A DNA stretch of 7,645 bases from Victivallales bacterium (GCA_900771165.1 CAAGMX010000483.1:1-7645); one strand, 5' to 3'. Positions 1-5,390 are shown, numbered from the stretch's first letter. The notes: generated from the letters alone by a model not told the origin. Made by a program: numbers and translations.

Positions 1-633
1 GGTAAGGAAGAGGCTTTCCTTCAGGAGTCCCCAGGAGGTGACAAGAATCAGAAGGGCCACGGCGATGCCCACCAGGGGATCCAGGAGATTCCACCCCGTC
101 AGTTCCACCAGGATCCCGGCTACGAGCACCCCCAGGGAGACCAGAGTATCGGCCACCATGTGGAGGAAGGCGCCTTGGAGATTGAGATCCCGATGTGTCT
201 GACGGGCCAGCAGCCACACCGTCCCCCCGTTCACCAGGATGCCCAGGAGGGCCATTCCCCCCACGCCCCATCCCTGGACAGGCAGGGGATGGGAAATGCG
301 CTGGATGCCCTCCCAGAGAATCAGGAGGGCGGCCCAGAGCAGCAGGATCCCATTCAGGAGAGAGGCCAGAACCGTCCCCCGCTTGAAGCCGTAGGTGAAG
401 CGTCCCCGAGGGGGCACCCGCAGAAGGAGGATCGCCAGCAAGGAGATGACCAGGCTTCCCACGTCCCCCAGATTGTGTCCGGCATCCGCCTTCAGTCCGG
501 AGGAATGCCACACCACCCCCGCCCAGAACTCCCCGACGGCAAAGACCACGTTCAGCAGAATGGCCAACAGAAGAATGGTTGTCTTCCCTTCCCCAACCGG
601 GGAGGGGTGATGATGGTGATGCCCGTGGCCCAT
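1..633 (-). CDS. CDF-family zinc/divalent cation efflux transporter (3' end outside window)
   Basis: Inner-membrane cation diffusion facilitator of the CzcD/ZitB type, expected to export Zn(II), and perhaps Co/Cd, in exchange for protons. The first 211 residues are present; the rest, including the final helices and C-terminal cytoplasmic domain, lies beyond position 1. The N-terminus is His-rich (MGHGHHHHH), as in many zinc CDFs. Helix 2 carries ADAGHNLGD, giving the HxxxD metal site at H53/D57. Helix 5 carries the second HxxxD at H158/D162. His-Asp/His-Asp is the pattern usual for zinc-preferring members. FTYGFKR (about 79-85) is the conserved loop after helix 2. The ATG at 633 is supported by GGGGAGGGG, embedded in the end of the upstream regulator gene, 8 nt before it. 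The gene starts 2 nt after the ArsR stop, so the two are co-transcribed and probably translationally coupled. Metal specificity is inferred from motifs and from the neighbouring zinc sensor. Confidence 0.93.
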   Translation of the reverse strand, partial: MGHGHHHHHPSPVGEGKTTILLLAILLNVVFAVGEFWAGVVWHSSGLKADAGHNLGDVGSLVISLLAILLLRVPPRGRFTYGFKRGTVLASLLNGILLLWAALLILWEGIQRISHPLPVQGWGVGGMALLGILVNGGTVWLLARQTHRDLNLQGAFLHMVADTLVSLGVLVAGILVELTGWNLLDPLVGIAVALLILVTSWGLLKESLFLT

Positions 634-635
634 GG

Positions 636-974
636 CTAACGCCCCTCCCCGCAATGCTCTCGGCACACTTCAAAAATCTGCCGAATGTGCCCATCCGCCA
701 AAAAATACACCACACGACGCCCCTCCCGGCGGCTCCCCACCAGCCGCAGCCGCTTCAGATGGAAGAGATGATGGGAGATGGCCGGGGGAGTCATCCCCAG
801 AAGCGAGGAAATCTCCGCCACACAGAGCTCCGACACCAACAGGGCGTTGATGATCTTCAACCGGGTGAAGTCCGAAAAGCCCTGGAAAAACTCCGCCATC
901 CGGGAAAGGGTCAAATCCCCTTCCATCTCCCCCGAAAACGACTCCCCCCCATTCTCCTCTCTTTTTGTCTTCAT
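636..974 (-). CDS. ArsR/SmtB-family zinc-sensing transcriptional repressor
   Basis: A 112-residue winged-helix metalloregulator, expected to repress its own operon and release DNA when zinc binds. The helix-turn-helix spans about 52-74 (AEISSLLGMTPPAISHHL), followed by the beta-wing GSRREGRRVVYFL. The C-terminal helix carries D94-x-H96-x10-H107-x2-E110, the exact DxHx10HxxE alpha-5 zinc site of SmtB/CzrA. The ELCV segment holds a single Cys (C51), not the ELCVC pair of arsenic, cadmium or lead sensors, so the alpha-3N thiolate site looks absent. The ATG at 974 was chosen because AGGAGGTG lies 6 nt upstream and the family fold begins shortly after. An in-frame extension to 1106 is possible but would add a Gly/Arg-rich, family-unlike 44 residues. 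The CDF exporter follows after 2 nt, which is the classic sensor-exporter pairing. Zn is the most likely effector; Co is an alternative. Confidence 0.93.
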   Translation of the reverse strand: MKTKREENGGESFSGEMEGDLTLSRMAEFFQGFSDFTRLKIINALLVSELCVAEISSLLGMTPPAISHHLFHLKRLRLVGSRREGRRVVYFLADGHIRQIFEVCREHCGEGR

Positions 975-980
975 CCTGCA

Positions 981-988
981 CACCTCCT
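981..988 (-). promoter_or_regulatory. Strong ribosome binding site fixing the arsR start
   Basis: AGGAGGTG on the minus strand, 6 nt before the ATG at 974. It decides the start of the repressor gene against the longer in-frame alternative. It also shows that this genome does use Shine-Dalgarno sites, unlike the two pseudopilin genes nearby. Confidence 0.85.
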
Positions 989-1209
989 GATTGTCCTCAA
1001 CATGGAAAATCTCCGGATAAACCCACCCTCCCCCAAAAAGCCAAAATCCTCTTTTCCTACCTCCTCCGGGAGAGAACACGCGCACTCTCTCCCCTGAAGA
1101 TTTCACGATTGCTTAATCTATCATCTCTTTTCCATACAACCAGAGAAGAGAGGGAGAAATTCCTGTTTTTTTCTTCGGGGTGGTTTTCCTTTTCTTGGGT
1201 TGGGGAGAC

Positions 1210-1247
1210 AAAAAAACAGAGGGAAGGCATTGGGGGAGCCTTCCCTC
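1210..1247 (-). terminator. Intrinsic terminator of pseudopilin gene 1
   Basis: A perfect 10-bp stem (GAGGGAAGGC at 1219-1228 pairing with GCCTTCCCTC at 1238-1247) with a 9-nt loop. On the minus strand it is followed by a run of seven T (1216-1210). It lies 44 nt beyond the pseudopilin stop and isolates that gene from the zinc operon downstream. Confidence 0.92.
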
Positions 1248-1290
1248 CGTTGGCGGGATTCCTTACGCCGTTTTGGCGTGTTTTCTTAGA

Positions 1291-2145
1291 TTAGGGCGTA
1301 TACCAGCCATTGGTGGCGCCAAGCTTGCGCCGGGGGAACCAGTACGGCTTGCCATCCGTCCCATTGATATCAATCTGCTGGGGAGTAACCTGTTCTGCAT
1401 GGTTATCGGCGAAGACGAAGTTGATCCGTTCGGAGTGGCGGGCATGGACGGAGTAATATCCTGCGGCGGGCACCCGGACGGGATAGACGTTGTTGTTCTG
1501 AATCATAAGGGAATTTCCGCCATCCAGGAGGGGACGAGTCGCGGAATCCACTTCGTCCAGGCAGGTGGAGTCACCCATGAGAATCAGCCGGTTCAACTGG
1601 GCCTTTTGGGCGCTGATCTCCTCGATTTTGGTGCAAGTGCAGGTATTGTCCCAGTTGCTGGGGCTGCCGACCGCATTGTAGGGCAGTTGGAACTTGCCGA
1701 AGGAACTGAAGTTGATGCCGTAGGAGAAGTTTTTGCACTGAGCGATAGTGGCGAAATAGCCAGACTTGATGAGGGTTTCAATGCCGCTCTTGCCCCGTCG
1801 GGTGAAGTCCACGGTTCCCTGCTTGTTGGTGGCGGGGCACTCCATGGCCTTGCCATCCACGCCGTAGGCCACGTGAAGGAAGATCTGCCAGGGGGTAGTG
1901 GAGCGATTGCCCACGGCATTCTGGACGGAGGCCTCGGGGAACTGGGTGAAGGCGGTGAGGAAATAGTCGTCGTAGTCGTTCTGATACAAGGCATTCATCA
2001 GTCCGACGGACTTCAGGTTGTTGATGCAGGAAATGCTGCGGGCCTTTTCCCGGGCCTTGGAGAGGGCAGGCAACAGCATGGCCGCCAAGATGGCGATGAT
2101 GGCGATGACCACCAGCAATTCAATGAGGGTGAAGAATTTTCTCAT
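1291..2145 (-). CDS. Type II secretion/type IV pilin-like pseudopilin, paralogue 1
   Basis: A 284-residue prepilin-type protein. A very short basic leader (MRKF) precedes the hydrophobic methylation-motif helix, residues 5-22 ([18 protein letters not shown]), with the conserved Glu at mature position +5 (E9). Then come [13 protein letters not shown], a Cys at 40, and a long periplasmic/extracellular globular domain. Near the C-terminus, H237-x9-D247 corresponds to the H-X9-DG prepilin-associated motif, with Asn replacing Gly. The protein ends KPYWFPRRK...GWYTP. It should be cleaved by a PilD-type peptidase and inserted in the inner membrane or a filament, but residue -1 is Phe rather than the usual Gly. 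The ATG at 2145 was chosen by alignment with paralogue 2. A GTG at 2250 behind GGAGG would add 35 residues and cannot be fully excluded. The gene is monocistronic, with its own promoter and terminator. The role of such proteins is largely unknown. Confidence 0.9.
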   Translation of the reverse strand: MRKFFTLIELLVVIAIIAILAAMLLPALSKAREKARSISCINNLKSVGLMNALYQNDYDDYFLTAFTQFPEASVQNAVGNRSTTPWQIFLHVAYGVDGKAMECPATNKQGTVDFTRRGKSGIETLIKSGYFATIAQCKNFSYGINFSSFGKFQLPYNAVGSPSNWDNTCTCTKIEEISAQKAQLNRLILMGDSTCLDEVDSATRPLLDGGNSLMIQNNNVYPVRVPAAGYYSVHARHSERINFVFADNHAEQVTPQQIDINGTDGKPYWFPRRKLGATNGWYTP

Positions 2146-2187
2146 AAGACGAGGGAGGAAAGAGAGGGAAGAATGGGAAACGTGGCT

Positions 2188-2316
2188 GGAATCCCCTATG
2201 AAACATCCTTCTGCGCCGTCCTCCGGCCTTTTCCGGAAACCAGGGAACACCCCCGACTTCCTCCCTCAAAAGCCTCGGTTCGACACAAAATGACCTGACT
2301 TCACACAGGGGATTCC
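2188..2316. repeat. Long-range inverted repeat in the 5' leader of pseudopilin 1
   Basis: GGAATCCCCT at 2188-2197 is the exact reverse complement of AGGGGATTCC at 2307-2316, 109 nt apart. CGTGG (2181-2185) and CCACG (2315-2319) can extend the pairing if a 4-nt bulge is allowed. Both arms lie in the predicted untranslated leader, so the transcript could fold into a closed domain. Function unknown. Confidence 0.6.
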
Positions 2317-2340
2317 ACGAACGGAGCCAGGCGCAGACAC

Positions 2341-2368
2341 ATTATAGGTACATTTACGTAAAAATCAA
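2341..2368 (-). promoter_or_regulatory. Sigma-70-type promoter of pseudopilin gene 1
   Basis: On the minus strand, TTGATT (2368-2363) and a perfect TATAAT (2346-2341) are separated by 16 bp, inside an AT-rich island. Transcription would begin near 2334, giving a leader of roughly 190 nt before the ATG at 2145. The -35 box matches consensus at 4 of 6 positions. Confidence 0.65.
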
Positions 2369-2476
2369 GCATTCATAATAAAAACATGTAAAAAATATCA
2401 AAATACAATATTTTTGGAGTTTGCACCCCATAGAGGAGATGCTCCCTGGGGTGGGGAGAGCGAAGCCTTCCCCCCC

Positions 2477-2513
2477 AAAAAATTTAGGGGCGCACCTTGG
2501 GAGATGCGCCCCT
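2477..2513 (-). terminator. Intrinsic terminator of pseudopilin gene 2
   Basis: A perfect 9-bp stem (AGGGGCGCA at 2486-2494 with TGCGCCCCT at 2505-2513), 10-nt loop, then AAATTTTTT on the minus strand. It lies about 70 nt beyond the stop of paralogue 2. A second 10-bp pair of arms (2467-2476 with 2514-2523) encloses both the hairpin and its T-tract. Confidence 0.9.
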
Positions 2514-2583
2514 GGGGGGGAAGATCAAAGAGAAGTCGTTTTGTGGCGATGTATCTTAGCTGCCCCGCCCGGCGTTCGTTGGA

Positions 2584-3438
2584 TCAGAGTTTATACCAGC
2601 CCATGGTGTCGTTGGCAAACTTCCGGCGTGGATACCAATAGGGCTTATGATCCGTATCGCTGGGATTCCAGTACTGCTGCCAGCGTACGGATTCGGCGTG
2701 GGCGTCGGCGAAGACGAAGTTGGTCATTCCGGCATGGCGGGAGTGGGTAGTGTAGTAACCGGCTTTGTAGATATTGTCCGGATAGACGTTTTCGAACTGA
2801 ATCATGAAGGAGAACCCGCCATTGACATTGGAGAGGGTAGCGGAATCCACCTCATCCAGGCAGGTGGCATCGCCCACGAAGATCAGGCGGTTCAACTGGG
2901 CGCCCTGGGCGGCGACCTCTTCCAGGCGGACGGAGGCGCAGGAGGCATCCCAGCTGGGGGTTCCGGAGTTCACGGGCACATGGAATTTCCCAAAGGTGCC
3001 GAAGTTCAGGCCGTAGGAGAAGTTCTTCCCCAGGCTCACAGCGGCGCTCCAGCCGCCTTTCAAAGCCGTTTCGATTCCGCTCTTTCCCTTTCGGATGGCC
3101 TCCACGGTGCCCTGCTTGTTGGAGACGGGGCAATCCAAGGCCTTCCCGTCCATGCCATAGGCCACATGGAGGAAGATCTGCCAGGGGGTGAGGGAACGGT
3201 TGCCGATGGCATTCTGGACGGTGGCGTCGGGATACTGGGTGAAGACGGTCAAAAAGTAGTCGTCGTAGTCGCTCTGATAGAGAGCGTTCATCAGCCCGAT
3301 CTGCTTCTGGTTGTTGATGCAGGAGATGGTGCGGGCCTTTTCCCGGGCCTTGGAGAGGGCGGGCAAGAGCATGGCGGCCAGAATGGCGATGATGGCGATC
3401 ACCACCAGCAATTCAATCAGGGTAAAGGATTTCTTCAT
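2584..3438 (-). CDS. Type II secretion/type IV pilin-like pseudopilin, paralogue 2
   Basis: A 284-residue prepilin-type protein, the same length as its neighbour. Leader MKKS is followed by the methylation-motif helix at 5-22 with Glu at mature +5 (E9), then [13 protein letters not shown] and Cys40. The globular part carries Cys103 (CPVSNKQG) and Cys193 ([10 protein letters not shown]), both also present in paralogue 1. The C-terminal motif is H235-x9-D245 with Ala in place of the usual Gly, and the end is KPYWYPRRK...GWYKL. The first 110 residues differ from paralogue 1 at only 18 positions; the remainder diverges more, notably around 125-180 and 205-225, which suggests tandem duplication and drift of the exposed domain. 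Residue -1 is Ser, not Gly. The ATG at 3438 fits the short leaders typical of this family. No Shine-Dalgarno lies before it, nor before the alternative ATG at 3495. It has its own terminator, so it is probably not co-transcribed with paralogue 1. Confidence 0.91.
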   Translation of the reverse strand: MKKSFTLIELLVVIAIIAILAAMLLPALSKAREKARTISCINNQKQIGLMNALYQSDYDDYFLTVFTQYPDATVQNAIGNRSLTPWQIFLHVAYGMDGKALDCPVSNKQGTVEAIRKGKSGIETALKGGWSAAVSLGKNFSYGLNFGTFGKFHVPVNSGTPSWDASCASVRLEEVAAQGAQLNRLIFVGDATCLDEVDSATLSNVNGGFSFMIQFENVYPDNIYKAGYYTTHSRHAGMTNFVFADAHAESVRWQQYWNPSDTDHKPYWYPRRKFANDTMGWYKL

Positions 3439-3507
3439 GGCAAGGGGAGTTATTTTCGTTAAGGGAAGGAAGTCAAAAAAATCTCGGGTGCGCATGCCTT
3501 GCTGAAA

Positions 3508-3535
3508 AGTTTAGGAAAAATTCCCCAAAAAACAA
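3508..3535 (-). promoter_or_regulatory. Possible promoter of pseudopilin gene 2
   Basis: On the minus strand, TTGTTT (3535-3530) and TAAACT (3513-3508) are separated by 16 bp, about 70 nt before the ATG at 3438. Both boxes are degenerate, so this is tentative. A closer TTGACT is also present at about 3471-3476 but has no good -10 partner. Confidence 0.35.
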
Positions 3536-3545
3536 GAAAGCAGCG

Positions 3546-3581
3546 AAAAAAAGACCCGCCCCTCCAGGAGGGAGAGGCGGG
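3546..3581 (-). terminator. Intrinsic terminator of fucO
   Basis: CCCGC/GCGGG and CCCTC/GAGGG arms stack into a 10-bp stem with a 4-nt one-sided bulge and a CTG loop (3555-3581). On the minus strand it is followed by seven T (3552-3546). It lies about 60 nt past the fucO stop. Confidence 0.85.
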
Positions 3582-3641
3582 AAAGAGGCAGGAGGGGGCC
3601 CCATGGGCTTCTCCCTCCCTGGAGGGACTCTCCAAGTCAGA

Positions 3642-4793
3642 CTAGAGCATGGACTTGTAGAGGGCCACCACATCCTCCTTGGTGGGATCCTTGGGGTTGC
3701 CGGGGGTGCAGGCATCCTTCATGGCGGATTCCGCCAGGAAGTCAATGTCGGCTTCCTTCACGCCCACCTCGGAGAGGTGCTGGGGAATCCCCACGTCCTT
3801 GCCCAGCTGGCGGACGGCGTCCACGCAGGCCTTCCGGTACTCTTCCTGGGTCATCTTCTCCACGCCCTGGACGCCCATGGCGATGGCGATGTCCTTGTAC
3901 TTCTCGCCGGTGGCGGGAGCATTGTAGGCCAGGACGGTGGGCAGGATGGCGGCGCAGGCCACGCCGTGGGGGGTGTCATAGAGGGCGGAGAGGGGATGGG
4001 CCATGGAGTGGACAATGCCCAGACCCACATTGGAGAATCCCATGCCGGCGATGTACTGGGCCACGGCCATCTTCTCCCGGGCGGTGGCATCCTTGTTCAC
4101 GGAATCCCGGAGATACTGGGCGATCATCTTGATGGCGGTGATGTGGAGCATGTCCGTGAGATCCCAGGCGCCCTTGGTGATGTACCCCTCGATGGCGTGG
4201 GTCAGGGCATCCATGCCGGTGGCGGCGCAGAGCCCCTTGGGCATGGACATGACCATGTCGGGATCAATGATGGAGACCACGGGGATGTCGTGGGGATCCA
4301 CGCAGACGAACTTTCGATGCTTCTCCACGTCGGTGATGACGTAGTTGATGGTCACCTCGGCGGCGGTGCCGCTGGTGGGGGAGACGGCGATGATGGGCAG
4401 GCAGGGCTTCTTGGTGGGGGCCACGCCCTCCAGGCTGCGCACATCGGCGAACTCGGGATTGGTGATGATGATGCCGATGGCCTTGGAGGTGTCAATGGCG
4501 CTGCCGCCGCCCACCGCCACGATCACATCGGCGGCCTCCGCCTTGCAGAAGGCCACGCCTTCCTGGACATTCTCGATGGTGGGGTTGGCCTTGATGCCGC
4601 TGTAGACCTTGTAGGCGATGCCCGCCTTGTCCAGCACGTCAGTCACCTTGGTGGCCACGCCGAACTTCAGCAGGTCAGGGTCGGTGCACAACATCACCTT
4701 CTGGCAGCCCCGGGCCTTGATTTCCGTGGCGATTTCCTGGATGGCACCCTTGCCAAAATAGGAGGTCTCGTTGAGAATGATGCGATTTGCCAT
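3642..4793 (-). CDS. fucO: Lactaldehyde reductase, iron-dependent group III alcohol dehydrogenase
   Basis: Reduces L-lactaldehyde, from L-fucose or L-rhamnose breakdown, to (S)-1,2-propanediol with NADH in the cytoplasm; related enzymes also act on other short aldehydes. The 383-residue length equals that of E. coli FucO, and colinear similarity runs end to end (MANRIILNET, NPEFADVRSLEG, TINYVITD, HKFVCVDPHDIP-like segment at 159-171, DALTHAIEGYIT, AGMGFSNVGLG). The Fe(II) ligands are D195, H199, H262 and H276. The nucleotide loop is GGGSAIDT (95-102), and Asp in LCTD (D38) matches the residue that favours NAD over NADP. The ATG at 4793 is preferred because GGAG lies 9 nt upstream and the family N-terminus begins there; an ATG at 4808 would add five residues. 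It stands alone, with a long leader and its own terminator and no fucose or rhamnose genes beside it. Exact substrate in this organism is inferred. Confidence 0.93.
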   Translation of the reverse strand: MANRIILNETSYFGKGAIQEIATEIKARGCQKVMLCTDPDLLKFGVATKVTDVLDKAGIAYKVYSGIKANPTIENVQEGVAFCKAEAADVIVAVGGGSAIDTSKAIGIIITNPEFADVRSLEGVAPTKKPCLPIIAVSPTSGTAAEVTINYVITDVEKHRKFVCVDPHDIPVVSIIDPDMVMSMPKGLCAATGMDALTHAIEGYITKGAWDLTDMLHITAIKMIAQYLRDSVNKDATAREKMAVAQYIAGMGFSNVGLGIVHSMAHPLSALYDTPHGVACAAILPTVLAYNAPATGEKYKDIAIAMGVQGVEKMTQEEYRKACVDAVRQLGKDVGIPQHLSEVGVKEADIDFLAESAMKDACTPGNPKDPTKEDVVALYKSML

Positions 4794-4956
4794 GTTCTTG
4801 CTCTCCATATCCGCCCTGCCCCAAAACTGGCGCCCGGGCCTTGGATTGCCCCGGCTCCCCCGCAAAAAAACAGGAAAAGACGGGACCTGTGGTAACGTGA
4901 CGGCCAACAACCGGGATGGCCGCAGGGAAAAAACGCATAGCCTGCACGATGACAGG

Positions 4957-4989
4957 AAAAAAAGGGGACCGCTCCCAGGGAAAATCCCC
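4957..4989 (-). terminator. Terminator-like hairpin in the fucO leader
   Basis: On the minus strand, GGGGA (4989-4985) and TCCCC (4968-4964) can pair across a 16-nt loop, followed directly by seven T (4963-4957). The stem is only 5 bp. It could terminate read-through from the HD gene cluster or act as an attenuator before fucO; the sequence alone does not distinguish these. Confidence 0.35.
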
Positions 4990-5032
4990 ATCAGCGACAC
5001 CCGCAGAAAACGGGTTTAATGTAACCGCCCAA

Positions 5033-5087
5033 CCCCTCTCTGTTTTTCTTATTGATATTTTTTTCACAACAAAAAAAACGAGAGGGG
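5033..5087. repeat. AT-rich island between inverted GC arms
   Basis: CCCCTCTC (5033-5040) and GAGAGGGG (5080-5087) are perfect reverse complements flanking a 39-nt AT-rich core (5041-5079) with opposed T and A runs that could extend the pairing. On the minus strand the core holds TTGTGA, six A, then TATCAA, a weak two-fold element resembling a CRP/FNR-type site. It is the most promoter-like composition upstream of fucO, but no clear -35/-10 pair was found. Confidence 0.45.
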
Positions 5088-5136
5088 GGCAGGGATGTCC
5101 CGCGGGAAACCATTTGGCGTTGCCACCATCCCCCCA

Positions 5137-5175
5137 GAACCCCGGCAGGGGTGGCAGGATCGATAGACGGGGGTG
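5137..5175. repeat. Hairpin-tail repeat, copy 1
   Basis: Starts GAACCCCG, forms a short ACCCC/GGGGT hairpin, and continues into a tail with GGCAGGATCGATAGAC and a final GGGGGTG. Positions 5148-5175 are identical over all 28 bases to 5363-5390. The loop between the hairpin arms differs from copy 2, as expected for a structure-conserved element. Confidence 0.75.
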
Positions 5176-5186
5176 GAGGCCGGGTA

Positions 5187-5200
5187 TTCCCGGCCGGGAA
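5187..5200. repeat. Perfect 14-bp palindrome
   Basis: TTCCCGGCCGGGAA reads the same on both strands. It lies 12 bp after copy 1 of the hairpin-tail repeat and is part of a cluster of GC palindromes. Confidence 0.7.
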
Positions 5201-5225
5201 CCCCCGGGATGGCGGGATGGGGAGC

Positions 5226-5237
5226 GCGCGTACGCGC
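5226..5237. repeat. Perfect 12-bp palindrome
   Basis: GCGCGTACGCGC reads the same on both strands. It lies midway between the two copies of the hairpin-tail repeat. No function assigned. Confidence 0.65.
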
Positions 5238-5348
5238 ATCCATCGCCAAGCAAATCATCGGAACAGATAACCCGGGGACGCACGTCCTGGGGAAATCCCT
5301 TGGCGCTACAATCACCCCCGCTGGCGGGGGACGGGGGGAATTCCTATT

Positions 5349-5390
5349 GAACCCCGCCCCGCGGGGTGGCAGGATCGATAGACGGGGGTG
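5349..5390. repeat. Hairpin-tail repeat, copy 2
   Basis: Same layout as copy 1: GAACCCCG, a GC-rich loop that is 3 nt longer and different in sequence, GGGGT closing the hairpin, then the identical tail to position 5390. The 28-bp identical part starts 215 bp from that of copy 1, in the same orientation. It ends 67 bp before the HD gene stop. Confidence 0.75.

Larger units (their letters stand above)
975..1290. other. Intergenic region: leader of the zinc operon and end of pseudopilin 1 unit
   Basis: A 316-bp spacer without a convincing gene. Reading leftward, it holds a short hairpin (ACGCC/GGCGT, 1265-1279) just after the pseudopilin stop, then a strong intrinsic terminator at 1210-1247. 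A pyrimidine-rich stretch follows, and then the presumed promoter/operator zone of arsR (about 1090-1160). The only operator-like element seen is a weak interrupted palindrome, GATTGCTTAATC, at 1107-1118. It does not match the 12-2-12 SmtB/CzrA consensus, so I do not call it an operator. No well-spaced -35/-10 pair was identified. Confidence 0.6.
2146..2583. other. Intergenic region between the two pseudopilin genes
   Basis: A 438-bp spacer with no credible gene. From right to left it contains: the terminator of paralogue 2 (2477-2513) inside a longer inverted repeat (2467-2523); an imperfect hairpin with CACCCCA/TGGGGTG arms (2424-2453); an AT-rich island (about 2335-2420) holding the promoter of paralogue 1; and a leader of about 190 nt with a long-range inverted repeat (2181-2197 with 2307-2319). 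The AT island contrasts sharply with the GC-rich surroundings. Confidence 0.7.
3439..3641. other. Intergenic region between fucO and pseudopilin gene 2
   Basis: A 203-bp spacer. It holds the fucO terminator (3546-3581), a smaller hairpin with TCCCTC/GAGGGA arms (3612-3627) closer to the fucO stop, and the upstream region of pseudopilin 2. No gene is seen. Confidence 0.65.

Noticed and set aside
975..1106. N-terminal extension of the ArsR repressor
   Set aside because: AGGAGGTG lies exactly 6 nt before the internal ATG at 974, and the added residues do not fit the family.
1107..1118. GATTGCTTAATC as a zinc operator for ArsR
   Set aside because: Only four bases per arm match and the centre is not symmetric. 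It does not resemble the SmtB/CzrA consensus.
1163..1219. CTGTTTTTTT and AAAAAAACAG as an antiterminator pairing at the pseudopilin 1 terminator
   Set aside because: The complementarity is exact but consists mostly of homopolymer runs; pairing downstream of the T-tract would be too late to affect termination.
2146..2250. N-terminal extension of pseudopilin 1 from a GTG behind GGAGG
   Set aside because: The extra 35 residues have no counterpart in paralogue 2 and would give an atypically long leader. Kept only as an alternative in the gene entry.
1180..2298. A 372-residue open frame on the plus strand across pseudopilin gene 1
   Set aside because: Antisense shadow; a similar one exists across paralogue 2 because the sense sequences are related, which mimics conservation.
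3603..4895. A 430-residue open frame on the plus strand antisense to fucO
   Set aside because: It is the antisense shadow of a GC-rich gene: its composition is Gly/His/Asp-rich with no fold-like pattern, while the minus strand encodes a clear FucO.
4675..5283. A 202-residue minus-strand frame covering the repeat region and the start of fucO
   Set aside because: It overlaps the FucO N-terminal codons in another frame, is Pro/Gly/Arg-rich, and shows no ribosome site or recognisable motif.
5148..5390. CRISPR array
   Set aside because: Only two copies of the 28-bp repeat, 215 bp apart and with related rather than unique flanking sequence; there is no regular spacing and there are no cas genes.
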